Shown piece by piece: positions 22,031 to 34,010 of a stretch of DNA of 64,000 nucleotides. This stretch comes from Massospora cicadina. Its lineage: Eukaryota > Entomophthoromycota > Entomophthoromycetes > Entomophthorales > Entomophthoraceae. Numbering within the stretch: the first letter of the stretch is position 1; each line of letters opens with the position of its first letter. Position numbers and translations under genes: made by a program. The stretch is from contig JAKSZP010009238.1 in assembly GCA_022478985.1 (NCBI GenBank), positions 1 to 64,000 on the forward strand. Direction: 5' to 3'. The notes beneath the pieces were generated by a model. It did not search any database. It had not been told where the DNA came from and worked only from the letters and a program-made list of their open reading frames with translations.

Positions 22031-23775
22031 TGTAAGTCTAGAGACCCAACCTCTTGGGTTATATTGGGAAATGGTCTCTTAGGAAAAAAATGGACCTAAT
22101 GCCCCTGTGAAGCCCTTAGCTCAACTGGGGGACTTGTGTCATGTGGTTGATGAACATTGGATCACTGAAATGGCACCAAAAGACCCCACCACAGTATCCC
22201 ATTTGGCTGCTTCTCTGGTTGAAAGGATAAAAGAGGTCTGTAAAGAGGTAATACAGGCCAGAAGTCAACATCACCTTCCCCTCCCTTTGGGCCCCACTCT
22301 ACCATCTTTTACATCCTTGGAAAATAAGAAGATTGGACTCAAAGCTTAAAAAATGGTTTCTGAGTCAGGAAACCTGGTCTGGAACACATAATCCAAGATT
22401 TCAGGTCTGGGAAAACCAATCTGAGTCATAAATTCACTTTTTTAAAATTTTAAAAAACCTTTTAAAAATTTTTCAGACTAACCCTGGCGGACCCAATTTG
22501 GCCACCCCTTCAATCAGAGTAAATCCACTTATGTTTGGATCAGTGAGGGTCCCTTCCTGGAGAATTAAACAATTATGTTGCCAGAGCTTTTGTGACCTTT
22601 GCGTAAGCTAGATGACAAAGCCCCAAACCCAGGCTGAGTACCCATGACTACCTCAGCTGCCGCTGCCAAAGAAAAAAGTACCCATGGCCCTCTTTTTTCC
22701 ATTTCACATATATAAGGCAACTGCCTCTGAAAGGAGCAGTTGTTGGTCCACTTCACCTTTAATTTTAATAAAACTATTCACACTCAAACCTACTCCACAA
22801 GCTCCATTGCTTTTTTCAAAATACTTTCACTTAACCCAGCAAAGTACACAGCAAACTGCGTCCTAGGGCTGATGGTCGTTGAGTGGGACCTCCAATCCAT
22901 CAATACAGCGGCTCACCAAACAGTGATTAAAATCCAGAATTCACCACAAACCTATGATGCCAATCCGCTGCTTCAGAAGAGTTTTTGGATCCACTGAATT
23001 TTTCACAATGACCTGTTTCCCATTTGGCATCTGGCAGACCAGCTTCAGGTTTGCCTCCCAATTTACAAAATAATTGGAAAATTTGAACTAATCCACCTCA
23101 CCAATCTGCTAGTGGTTTGGTGAAAATTTGTGGGGATTGAGGCCATCTCTGATAATTACAATTTGCCATTTGGAGGTGAGGACTAGCCATCCATGCAACT
23201 GCAAAGTGGCAACTGGGCACGGACCATCTGGGCCATTCTGCCAAGGGCCAATCCAGCTCAAATTAATTTAGTTATTTATTTCACCATTCTGGTGATGAAC
23301 CTGACCTCTCCACTCAACCCAAAACCTCTCAATGAATTTAAGATGAGGCCCAAAGCCTCCCAATGGTTAGATCAATTCTATTCAATTCAATTTGTGAACC
23401 CAATCAGCATTTCAAAAATTTTGAAATTTTTATGATTTTCAAATTTTTTATTATGATGAACCAGTCCAAGATGGTTTGGAAAAAGAGTTCAAAGATCACC
23501 AACTGCAAACCCAGGAGGATTTGTCAATTTCCTTGCCTCTACCACACTTGAGGGATGACTCATCAAGACCTGCAGTTGCCCCATTGCAGCCATTTGGTTT
23601 GCTATGGGGCATTTGGTATGTTTATTAACTTTTATTTCCATCACCAGGGTAATAGGGGATCTCTCCTACAACTGTTCAGAACTGCTATGCCCTTGGCATT
23701 CTGGGCTTTTCACTTGGTTGTTACACACCCAGATTGGAAGCCCAGTCTTACTTTAATCAGCAGATTTACATGACA
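22031..23775 (+). repeat. Diverged solo LTR of the element-1 family (1745 bp)
   Basis: It starts TGTAAGTCTAG and ends TTACATGACA, with the perfect duplication TTAAT (22026-22030 and 23776-23780). It matches other family members at the start, at the LTR ORF block (GDLCHVVDEHWITEMA, 22125-22175) and near the end (TTGTTACACACCCAGATTGG, compare 3930-3950). It is longer and much more diverged than the others, so it is an older subfamily. Confidence 0.8.
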
Positions 23776-23780
23776 TTAAT

Positions 23781-25016
23781 AGGGTTACAGTAACAAGCTT
23801 GCACTGGTACAGCCTTAGGACTATGACATTACTATGCTCTATGCCTAATTTTTTTAAAACCCATCATTTGTGCCACTTGGACTAACAGCTTTGCTATTAT
23901 CCTTTGTGGCCTGTAATCTACCTTTTTATTTTGATATTAAATATAGAGCAGAATTCTAGGATATGAAATACTTATAATAGTATGGTATAATACTATAAAA
24001 ACTATCATATATGCCACTTATACTAAAAACTTTGGTGTTAAAATTGTTGCCTGTGAGCTAACTTAATACTATAAAAATATAACTCTGAGCATTGTTCTAA
24101 GGTTTAAAGTACTAAAATAGTATGGGGTAATACCATAAAAACTACCATCTGTGCAATTTTGACTGACAGCGTTGCTGTTGCCCTTGTGGCTAGATAAATG
24201 GTAGCATGCCTATAATTAAGAACTTTTTAATATAATTAAGCTTACAAAGTCAAGAAAACTGAATATAATCAATATATTAAAGTGCCTTAATGCAAATAAA
24301 AATCTAATTATTCAAGGTTATATAATTGAACTTAAAGTATAATAGAGATTACTTATATAGGTTTCTGTAAAATTCAACCATAAATAGAGCAAACACTTTA
24401 ACAATGCCATATAAGATTAAAAACGTTATTAGCTGAAATCTAAATTAATCATTGATAATGGTTAATTTATATAAAATATTGTATCCTAGAGAAACCTAAG
24501 CATAATTCAATTTGTCACCAATCTATTACTGTTTAAAAGAAGCAATATATACTATAGTATAGTAGATCAAATAATAAAGCTCAAAACTTACCTTGAAAAT
24601 GATATTAGTAAATGTTTAAGATGGTAACAGTCTATGGTGAATTCAAAGACAAAAGAATTACTACTTTATATTTAACACAATCAAATATTAAAACTTAACA
24701 TGATAATGCTAGTAAACATAGACAATCATGATGGTTTATGGTGAAACAAAATCAATAAAATTACTAAATATCACCAAGTAAGCTGTAAAACTCATCTTAA
24801 AAGAATTTTGCAATAATTTCAGATGATTAAAGATGATCATAATGGAAACATATATCTATATAAACAAGTATAACCATCAAAAAAGCTTACCTTGAAAAGA
24901 TACTGATGAACAAATCAGATCTCAGATAATCATAATCTAAATAAACTTCTAATAACTTTAATATATTAATAGCTACATGTAGTAAAAAATAAGTTAAACC
25001 ACTAAAAGATTTACTT
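23781..25016. repeat. AT-rich region with two diverged tandem repeats
   Basis: Two arrays are visible. At about 23865-24190 a unit of roughly 135 bp with CATC/TTGTGCCACTT-GACTAACAGCTTTG occurs three times. At about 24585-24930 a unit of roughly 100 bp with AAAACTTACCTTGAAAATGAT and TTTATGGTGAA occurs four times. No genes are seen. Confidence 0.6.
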
Positions 25017-25021
25017 AAAAT

Positions 25022-26003
25022 TGTAAGGCCCTTGGTTCCAGCTACCAAGATGGACAGGAAAATGCACCCCTTTAGTTCAAAAAAGGGACCAACCCCCAAT
25101 GCCCAGCCCCTCACACAGATCTCTGACCTAGGTCACACCATGAATGAGAGATGTGTGGTGGCCGCCCCTCCCAGTTTTAACAATACCTTTTCCCCATCCC
25201 CCCTCAGGCTAAACCCATTCAGGTGGCAAAACCTGCAGATTTTTAAATAAAAAACTAAACAACTTTATGAGTGGATTTTATTAAGCACAAGCAGCTCTCC
25301 ACCATGGCTCCCAGCTCCTGTCCTCAGAAGGGGACTCAACCAGAAGCTAATCTGAGTTGGAGCAATTTTCTTACTAAGCCAAAATCAAGCAGAAAAGTTG
25401 AAACAAAAAGGCCAAAAATGGGGATCAAACCCAAAGCTTCATTCCAAACTTGAGAGGGCAAATTTGGACATTCAAAAGTTGTGTAAACATCCTGAGAATA
25501 GCCTGGATTCTTTGGCTGATACTGTTAAGGCAAAATTGGAGTTTAAAACTAATAATTAGTGAACTCAAAATTGGAAATAAATCCCCACTATCACAATTCA
25601 GATTAGCAGCCTTCCTCCCCCCAGTTTAGTTTAAGACCCAGCATCCTACCTTAGGTAGAGTATCAGGTTATTATTTTATCTATTTTTTTTTTCTTAAAAA
25701 CATACCTCAAAAAAATTTGTTTCCCTTATTTTATCAAAACTATATAAAAATCCATGGGTTTTGTGTTTACAAAGTTGACAACCTTCAAAGGTCACAGTTT
25801 ATGTCCTCAAGGATGGAGGAAACTTTATATTCCAGCTTAACCCCAACTGATTGAACCCTCAACTTCACAATGTCAAGTACCCTCCCTCAAACTTCTTCCT
25901 ACACTCTGGTAGGGCGCATCTCAAGATTCTGTGCTTGTTGCTGTGGCTGCTAAAGAACCCACAGTTACAGGCCAGTATTCTATTGGCTCATACTATTATA
26001 ACT
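25022..26003 (+). repeat. Short diverged solo LTR of the element-1 family
   Basis: It starts TGTAAGGCC. The LTR ORF block KKGPTPNAQPLTQISDLGH is recognisable at 25080-25140, and the end resembles the family LTR end but lacks a clean CA. AAAAT at 25017-25021 and 26004-26008 may be the duplication, though it is low-complexity. At 982 bp it has internal deletions relative to relatives. Confidence 0.6.
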
Positions 26004-26008
26004 AAAAT

Positions 26009-27000
26009 GATCTCAATAATATACTTCAAATTTAAGAATGTCATGCTGGGATTAAACATCTAATAAGCTATTGACTTAAATCTACTTTTACTATTAACCT
26101 ATTAAAAATATTAATGAATGCTTTTTCTAATAAACCAAAGATTATTAAAATGCTTTTCTTTACATTAAAAATATAATTCCACAATTTAAGCGGGGACAAT
26201 GGAAGCTATTATATGGTGACTATTTTTTCTAAATACTCAAAAACTCTTAGTATACTTACCTTTGCATTAAAATCATAGTTCTGAAATATAAGCAGATATA
26301 ATAAATACAACTATCTAGTGAATGTTTTACCTATATCCATAATAACCAAATACTAAAAAGTGCTTAGTTTTGCATTGGTTTATTATTTTGCAACATAAGC
26401 GGGGACAATTAAATGAACTGTATAGTGATTTAGTTACTATTTAAAACTTTTTAAAGTGATTATCCTTGCATTGAGTTTTATAAACTATGCAGTTTAAGTG
26501 GGAGTGTTATCACTAAAATTAATAAATAATATGAAGTCTTTATTTTTTATTCTTGTATACTAATACTTAGGTCTATACCTATCACTGGAAACAATTTACC
26601 TAAAAATATGATAACTATTTATACATTACAATTGCTAACAGCTTCAAAGAATCAAAGTTTAACAATAACTCATATCAATCTCATCAGTTTAGCTTAACTT
26701 AGATGTAATTTGATTTATTAAAATTCATAGCTAAAGTTAAATGTTGAGCTATGATGTAGCTCTAATTGGAAAGATTTTTGGGACCATCTAGTACTGAAAA
26801 AAATTCATAGCTAAATTTTACATTACCCATATATACTAAAGATTAGATTTTACTTATTTGGCGTTGAATCTTCTATATAAATGAATGATTAGTATTAGAG
26901 AATTGAAGAATCTATTTTATCTTAAATTTTGAATACTCTGAATACCTCTGATTGGCTTTTATTATGCTAAGGTGAGGGGTAAAAAACCTAGATTTTAAGG
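26009..27000. repeat. AT-rich region with ~100-bp tandem units
   Basis: Between about 26155 and 26520 four diverged units share TTTGCATTAAAA and ACATAAGCGGGGACAAT, with spacings of about 113, 100 and 96 bp. Downstream lies the SINE-like insertion 26736-26799. No coding region is seen. Confidence 0.6.
26736..26799 (+). mobile_element. SINE-like insertion with 16-bp target duplication
   Basis: A 64-bp insert ends GGGACCATCTAGTACTGAAA and is flanked by the perfect 16-bp repeat AAAATTCATAGCTAAA (26720-26735 and 26800-26815). GTAGCTCTAATTGG (26756-26769) resembles the D-arm/box A of a tRNA gene, which hints at a tRNA-derived head. No clear box B is seen. The 3' end is shared with the fragments at 4764-4790 and 41265-41285. 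Probably itself 5'-truncated. Confidence 0.75.
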
Positions 27001-27957
27001 ATTTAATTTTTATTTATTTAACCAAGGTAAGCCAACCAGGGGACGGACAATAATGATATATGTAATGGGATAGGGAGAGGTGAAGTATAGTGAGATTTGG
27101 GCACCCCAGAGTAGACGAGCTACCCCTGTTGCCAGATGGTACCTCCAGATATAGGGGGGTTGAATGCCTTACTCCAAAGGGTTTCCCATGTTATGAAGCA
27201 GGTGTGGAGGAAGGGGTCTATATGCAGAAACTAGACTGGTAACCATGATTCAACAAGTTGTTGCTTTGGCATCATGTATCCATATAGACAGGCTTAAAAG
27301 TGTTCCAGTATGTGTAGGTGAAATATGCTGATTTTCTCACAGATGGTGGGAACAGTTCCCTTGAAGGCATCTAGTGCTATGGTGTGGATTGTCTACATAG
27401 CAATGGCGACTATCAGGGAGTGGAGCGTGGGTGGTATTGGGAATTTAAGTTGGAGTGCAAGGAGGCTACTGGAGATTGACAGCTCCTGGTCATTTTGGGT
27501 TCTTAACAGATGCGCAACTTCCCATCATATGGCTCTAGATGGGGGCATGCTTAGAGGCAATGGTGAAGGGTGCCATCCCCTCCAAAAACTGTTCACGCTT
27601 CATGAAGAGAGTTGGAGCAATCTGCTGTTCTGTAGGCTCTTCTGAGGCAACGCCAGGTGTTAGCTCTTACTTTTGGCTAGAGGAGCGGATGATGTGTTAG
27701 CCTCCATATTGCCTTCTGTGTTGTGAGATAATAGGGGATGTCTAAAGCATCCATGTAGTCAATTCTTGCGATGAATGGGACCACGTCATGTGTGTCCCTC
27801 TGGGGCTGTTCATCTGGTTTCCTTAGAATGAGGTAAGCTATGGCCTTACCCTTCCCTGAATAGCGCCTGCGAGAGTGACATTCCACCCCATGTTCCAAAT
27901 AATGTGAAGGAGGCATTTGAACTGGGGGGTTCCTTGTGGGACCGCTGCATTGGGGTG
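27001..27957 (-). mobile_element. LINE F, diverged LINE 3' fragment
   Basis: The 3' end at the left has an AT tail followed by AAGCCAACCAGGGGACGGAC, the LINE 3' signature. ORF2 C-terminal words are RIDYMDALDIPYYLTTQKAIW (with one more residue in between) and WNMGWNVTLAGAIQG. The copy stops at 27957 against the 5' LTR of element 2. Either it is 5'-truncated there, or element 2 inserted into it and the rest is beyond the window. Confidence 0.75.
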
Positions 27958-28493
27958 TGTCAGACATTTTCCCTGCCAGCTGCAAATGAAGAATGTTTTG
28001 GGTTGAAAGCAGATGAAAAGGGAAAATTTCAGCCATTTGCAAGTTTTCAATACTAATAACAATTTAAATGATACTAACAATGATATTGGCCAAAAGACCA
28101 TGGCTGATTCTTGGCGGAATCCTATAAAATGGGGTAACACTTTACAAATAGCAAATGAGCAAATAATTTAAAGTTACTTAGTTAGATTTCTACAATCATG
28201 TGGCATATTATGGGGCTTCCATCAAATGGTTCTTCCCCTGCAACCTCTATTTATGTTACAACACCTAAACGGGGATCAACCCCTTTTATAGGCGTGGTGG
28301 AGGTCCCCCAAGGTGAAATTATTTTATCAAGATGTGATTGGTGGAAATACATCAAACATTACCGCATGGGTACACTCACCCCAAAACTCCTTCCCATCAG
28401 TCATTTTGCCAAAAGTAACTCAAAATTTTGGAGATCTGATAGGATAGTATACCATATTCCCTAATTTGGAATTCATCTAAGGTATTCTGAATG

Positions 28494-30364
28494 CTACACT
28501 AATTTTATTTAACTAAGGCAAGCCAACCAGGGGATGGACAGTACTGAAACTCAAAGAACTAAACTAAAAATGAACAAACAGACACTACCCAAATAGAGTG
28601 ATTAATCGCCCAAAAGGGCAGGTGAACCACAATTGAATGAGAATACAACCAACCAGGTGGGACAGCGATGAGTCGCTCATCTCATCATAGTGGAAGGGGA
28701 AGGGGGATTGGATGGCTTATCCTTGGGATCAAATTCCATATCAAAGGCAAGTGTGTGGGCCTATGCAGAGAGCAAGGGTGTGGGGTGATCAGCGACATGG
28801 GGTGTGAGTTGTCTGATGATTGGCTGGTATTTAAGCTTATCTATATCAACAATTGTCCCTATGTATTTGGAAAGGCAGTCTTCTGCATGAAGATGGATGG
28901 AAGGAAGCTCAGATAATAAAGCTGCAGTGGTGCAAATGGTTTTTGTCTTGGCCTGTGAAGTAGTAGCAACTTTCTTTGTGGCTTCATTTGCATGTTTGTG
29001 GAGCCTTTTGATGTTACATCTGACCTCAATGGGTAAGGCTGGAGGAATTTTTGGATGAAGGATACCCTTGGTGAGTATTGCTACTGATAAATCAGTCATC
29101 TCACAGATGTTAGTGTTATCTGTGTTTTCAGCTGCAGCAACAGCGAGCTGGTGTTCAGAGCGGAATGCAGAGGCGTTTGGTCAGGTGGGTGTAAAAACGC
29201 CAAAGGGTCTGAATGGGGTTCTGTACCTGTATAAGTTCTTCGATTGCAGTTTTCAATTCTTTAATTATATTGCCCATTTCGTCAGTTTCATCCAATGAAG
29301 TCCATGGATTTAAGTCATATTGGAAATCAGGGTTGGTGAAATTATGTGTTGTAACTGTTGATTGAGGAATAATGTGGGATCAAACCTTTATCCAAGCTGT
29401 CTCCTGATTGGTCAAAGTGCATGTGGCACTGGACTGATGAGAGGCCTGATTGGCTGCTGCAGGCGCTGCATCAGCTGCAGGTTTTGGGGTAGGAGGGAAG
29501 GATTGTACCCCATACCAGAAAGGCAGTGGGGTGTGTGGCATATTGGGGGCCAGATGGAGGCATTGCAGGTCCGGCAGATGCAGCTGGATAGGGCATTTAT
29601 GATTTATGTGATCCAACTTGAAGCAGGATGGACAGATAGTTCACCCGCCCTCAACATGGGCCCATAATGGGTGGTTGGGGGAAGAGGGAATGATAATGTG
29701 GGAGGGATCAACAAAGCAATTTTGTTATAATTTGGGCTAATTGTGGCTAATGCCTGAGGACCAGAAAGATGAGCGGCCCCATTGAGGACCACAAACTGTA
29801 GGATGGTATGGAGCTGTATGCGGCCAAGCCTTCCATCAGCTTCTGATGGAGCATCAAAGGGGGAAGATGAGTGAGCAGCCCTGAAAACTGAATCACCATA
29901 GTGGTGTTGTTGGGGAACTGAGTGCGTATTGTGGGGATAGGGGTGCCCTGGAAAACCAGGATAACAGTGGCCGCAGTGGCAGCGTCATCTTTTCAGGTGA
30001 AGATGAGATCAAAGTACCCCTTATAGGGGTGGAAATCAATAAATCCAGCCGGCAGCATCACTGCCTGGGCCATATGAATAATGGATTTTTCTTCATATAG
30101 TATTAATTTCCCATATTTAACCCAAAGGCCAAAATGCAGCTAGGATAAGAGGAGAACAAGTGGGCTGTAAGGCACTGCCTGGGAACGTGCCAGGTGGATG
30201 GCGAGAGGCCTTAGGTGGAATAAACTGACCCAATGTGTTATTGGGACTGGATGATCCAGTCCAAGCGCGTTTTCCCACTGGATGGGGTTTCACCACTGCC
30301 CCACATGGGGGGCAGCTAGCAGAGAATCTGAGGTCATTGGGGAGCAAATGGGGGAGGTTGGTAT
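28494..30364 (-). mobile_element. ORF1-only LINE derivative (nonautonomous), minus copy
   Basis: About 1.87 kb. It has a LINE-type 3' end (AAGCCAACCAGGGGATGGAC on the plus strand after an AT tail) and an ORF1 with zinc knuckle, but no endonuclease or RT. A second copy with the same layout is at 54385-56236 on the plus strand. The flanks TACACTAATT (left) and TAGACTAGTT (right) may be the decayed target duplication. It resembles in principle the HAL1 elements of mammals, which are ORF1-only L1 derivatives. Confidence 0.7.
28760..30338 (-). pseudogene. ORF1 of the ORF1-only element, minus copy
   Basis: It starts MTSDSL at about 30338 (compare MSSDSL at 54411). Blocks in order: FIDFHPYKGYFDL and DAATAATVILVFQGTP, then a TISPNYNKIALLIPPTLS segment, then the zinc knuckle CPSCFKLDHINHKC (C-x2-C-x4-H-x4-C) at about 29590-29632. 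After that come FWYGVQSFPPTPKP, an Ala-rich stretch and SLDETDEMGNIIKEL. Stops and frameshifts interrupt it. The layout matches LINE ORF1 (domain, then TAIAVLT-like segment, then knuckle), so it probably binds RNA. Confidence 0.7.
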
Positions 30365-30673
30365 AGACTAGTTAGGTTCTTTTTACTTCTTTTTTAATTA
30401 AAATTGCTCAAAAGTTACTCTGAGCGGAAAGAAAAACTGACCCAAATGTTACATTAAAACCTTTTGATTTTGATACTTACAATAGCTTAAATACTGAGCG
30501 TTAGTATCAAAGTAGACACTTTTTTCTCCATAACATGAGCCCCAAATAAAGCTTAAAAAAGCTCAAATTTTACTTTTGTTAAAAAGAGTAATCTTTTAAG
30601 TTTTAAGTAATTTTTGTGGATATCCAGCTGCATTCAGCACCTGCGAGCTAAAGCCCCTTCTGGATCTCACAAT

Positions 30674-30690
30674 TGGTGCTCACTACAGGG
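30674..30690 (+). other. Primer-binding site of element 2
   Basis: TGGTGCTCACTACAGGG lies 2 nt after the LTR end. It starts with TGG, as expected for pairing with a tRNA CCA end. The identical 17-mer is in element 3 at 45838. I cannot name the tRNA. Confidence 0.75.
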
Positions 30691-30726
30691 ACCACCCAGT
30701 ATAACTTAAGTTTTTTATCAACAAAA

Positions 30727-32829
30727 TGGAGGGAGCACCAGCTGGAAGTGTTACTGGCTGGGTAAAAAATGGCGATGGGGCAGAATATAACCGTATGGAT
30801 AGCCCCCAGCCTTATCATTTGGAGGAGAACAGTTTGAACGAATCTTGATATCAGAGTCTCACCGCCTTAACTGGTCTGCAGCTGAAGTAGTGAGAGACCT
30901 AACTCATGGCATATTAAACCCTGGCAATATTGCTTCCTGAGAAAGAGGTTCTTCTGTTGAGGACCATTTTATGTACCTCAATGAAACTTGAATCCTTCCT
31001 GATGCTTATAGCCATCTTACCAATTAAACAACCTATGTCCGCAAGTTTGCCCATACTGCTTTGTTTCATATGATACACCTATTAGATGCCCATCATGAAG
31101 AGTTACATTGACACCTAGCAAACCATGATGCTCTAATATTAGCTTATGAAAATATTTATCAACTAACCTCTGAACATATTAAGACAGCTAAATCTGGTAT
31201 AGAGGCAAACTGCAAATTCATTATCTAGTTGCATGAGCGGCTCACCACCATGGATACTGGGGTGTTAAAGTATGTAGAGGAGGCGATGAAGAGTTTCCAT
31301 CATAAGTTACACGCCTCCACTGCTAGCACTCGCTCTCAACTTGAGGAGTTTGCTAAAGAACTTGAAAAGCATGAAGAGCAAACTCGCCACGACCTTTTGG
31401 CACATGCGCTCACCCTTCAACCCGGGGAGGAACAACATGTGGTTGTGGTGGAGCAGCAACTAGCTCAAGCCTTGTCACGTGTTGAGGAGCTTAAGAGCTG
31501 TCTATTGCACAAACCTTCTAGGGCTACCTTAGGTCTTGAGGCTAAAAGTGCTCAACTGGAAAAAAGCTATCCCTTAAGCTTCTCTTGAAAATACAAAAAT
31601 ATTTGTCCCACAGGATTAGCGAATGGATAAAAGAAGATTAAGGTTAAAAACTTCACTTGAAGGGCTCACTCTGTTGAAAGATGTGCATGGTCAGTTGACA
31701 CAAGTTGAGCGTAGCTATGAACAGATTAAGGGGGACTTACAGTTACAAAACTCACATCCACGTGATGATAAAGGGTGTAAGAAGATGAAAGAGAAGCTTA
31801 ATACCCGTGTGGAGGTGGCAGAAGTTGATCACCAAAACCTGAGCTCCGTTGGGTCAAAACTCTGGTTTAAAATCAAGGCTCTGGAGAGTCTGGTTGAAGG
31901 ACTAGAAACTCAAAACGGGGATGGAAGCTCAATTGGCTCTATGTGATTCGCTTCCCAAAAGTCCCAAAGGTCCATCACCACCATGAAAGCCAGGCTTAAA
32001 GCTATCCAATACCAGCTTGATCACCTCTCTCACTCTTTTAATCAGTTGGACCTTTGCTCGGAAACAACAGGGACTGATGCCCCTGCAGTTCATACCCTCT
32101 CTGGAGGTGGCCAGGGTTCATTCAAACCAACTTTTAAGGACAAGTTCTTCCTTGGAGAGGGCAGCATCTCTTCATTTTTATATGTTTATGAAGCTGCTAA
32201 GGAATGAGCGACTGATCGCCAGAAGGTCAAACACATCCTCTCTTGTTAGAGTCGCATGTCCCAGGAGGTGATGGTCCTCATATGGATGCTCTTAGCACCT
32301 GGACTGAGGTCAAGGAGGCCCTCACTAATGACTTTGGCTCAAAACAAAGCTTAAGCATGAAGAAGCAAGCATTCATGTGCATTAGAATAAGAAGAGGAGA
32401 ATCAGTGGTTGCATTTGCAGAACAGTTCTATATTGAAGCGCAGACGTTGTTAACTTCTAAGATGTTGATCTTGGACGACGCTGTTGCTGCTATATTGACT
32501 GGGTTGGCATCTCAACCTTATTTGGCGATAAATATCACTTCTGTCAAATGCTATTTCCGCAATTTCAATGATATAAAAAAGCTCTACTAGATATTGATGA
32601 TTTCTACAAGCTTAAAGTACCTCGTGGAGTAGTATACCAACCTTGTGTTCTGGCCATTGATAATCAAAATCCCAAGCCTTGGGTTCTGGCCATTGAAGAC
32701 AAAAAGGAGACCCTTCAAATTATGGGACCTGAGGAGCCAAAACCAAAAGCCAAGCAGCTTGAACGCCCTCAATGTGCATACTGCAACAAGTTTGGACATC
32801 ATGAGGCTGTGTTCTGGAAAAAAAACTGA
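30727..32829 (+). pseudogene. Element 2 gag (coiled coil, capsid, zinc knuckle)
   Basis: Structural protein of the particle. The ATG at 30727 gives MEGAPAGSVTGWV. A long charged helical part follows (QLEEFAKELEKHEEQ, VEQQLAQALSRVEELKSCL), probably coiled coil. The capsid part has TFKDKFFLGEGSISSFLYVY, WTEVKEALTNDFGS and FAEQFYIEAQTLL. The C-terminal knuckle CAYCNKFGHHEAVF lacks its last Cys (Phe instead). AAKE-stop-ATDR near 32205 looks like TGG changed to TGA. It is interrupted at about 32872 by a solo LTR. Confidence 0.8.
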
Positions 32830-32871
32830 CGCTGAGGATCAGGAGCAGGGAAAAGAGATATCTGTGTTGGG

Positions 32872-34010
32872 TGGAGTTGGGATTTTTGCCCATATTCCCA
32901 GCCTGATAGAGTACCTGGTGTCACTAGGGGAAAATTACCTAGGGCGAAGTGAATTGGAAATCAGTTGGCCCAAGTTTTGGAGGAACTACATTTTGGGGAT
33001 TTTGGGATATTCACCTGGTTGTATCCATCGGGGATCAATCTGGATGAATACCTAAGATCTCATTGGGTGGAGTGGCTGATGAAATAGGGGCATCTGATAG
33101 TAATTAACTATCAGGTGTACCAATTGGGATAAGTCAGGTTTTATCACCGACTGATTGGGGATGAATAGTTAGTTGTGAGGCGAGTGATGCCACCTGCAAC
33201 TAGTGAGTTGATTGGCTGGTGAAGTGACCTGCCTATTGGGTAATAAGTCCCATTAACTAAGCAGGTTGCTAGCCAATTATGGTTGGTTCACTTGGATTGA
33301 GAGGAAAATGTTAGGGACATGTTTTCTGACTCTTTCCATTTGAGGTCTCGAGGATGTCCAATGATGGAATCCTAGCCAGGATGGGGAAGACCATCGCTGC
33401 CAAGATGAAGAAGGGTGATTCAATGGCAACAGCTGCCATTTTATCAAAGAGGTGTCAATTGAGGGTTAGACAGCCGAATCCCCTACTATATAATTCCCTA
33501 GGTTTTATTATAATAAAAACATTATTATTACCAACATTATTATATACAGTAATATTATCAATTTGGTGTATAGTTAGACTATCAGTTTTTATTGTGTCAT
33601 TCTATCTCAAGGATATTATTGCAGAAGGCAATAATTGGAAGACTCTCAGAGAGAAGAGTAAAGATCTGAGCGGGGATCCAGAGACAAAGGAACCATAATC
33701 TGGGATAGCTGTCAACTGTGTGTTGGGCTGAGAGAGACTGTCACTGGGGTATCTTAACAAAGATAGGGTGGACAAGAATATAGGGAATGAATCCCTATGA
33801 GTATGACTTACAGAGTATATAATTGGAAGTACTGGCCGAAGCGTTGGGCCTTATAATAGTTCGATCTCAACTATGGATAATAGTCTCCATACTATTATCA
33901 ATTAACACATTCTATACAACGTGATGAAGTGCACGAGGAAATTAAACCTGTGCAGGTAAAAGGTTACTGGTTTGATGGCCAATAATCAACCACTAGAGTA
34001 AATTTTTACA
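32872..34010 (+). repeat. Solo LTR of the element-3 family in element 2
   Basis: It aligns throughout with the LTRs at 44686-45834 and 53050-54196: TTGGGATTTTTGCCCATATT near the start, the same hairpin, and AATTTTTACA at the end. It separates gag from protease of element 2. The left border is blurred by a duplicated TTGGG. GATAT/GATAG at the flanks is the only possible duplication, so borders are good to about 10 bp. Confidence 0.8.

Larger units (their letters stand above)
27958..30671 (+). repeat. 5' LTR of element 2, split by an ORF1-only LINE derivative
   Basis: The parts 27958-28493 and about 30365-30671 align with the solo LTR 42822-43582: both start TGTCAGACATTT. Both contain TTGGCCAAAA-GACC/GCCC-TGGCTGATTCT and GGGGTAACAC, an AATAAA signal in the second part, ATTTTTGTGGATATC near the end, and GCACCTGCGAGC before the final ACA. 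The primer-binding site follows directly. Confidence 0.75.

Noticed and set aside
22107..22349. An 80-codon plus-strand frame that looks like a small gene
   Set aside because: It lies inside a solo LTR with a perfect 5-bp duplication and matches the LTR reading frame of the element-1 family; treated as part of that LTR.
27950..27975. LINE F seemed to continue into TGTCAGACATTT (codons KCLTHP)
   Set aside because: The same word starts the homologous LTR at 42822, with similarity continuing for the whole LTR. The LINE likeness over about 12 bases is coincidence or a target-site effect.
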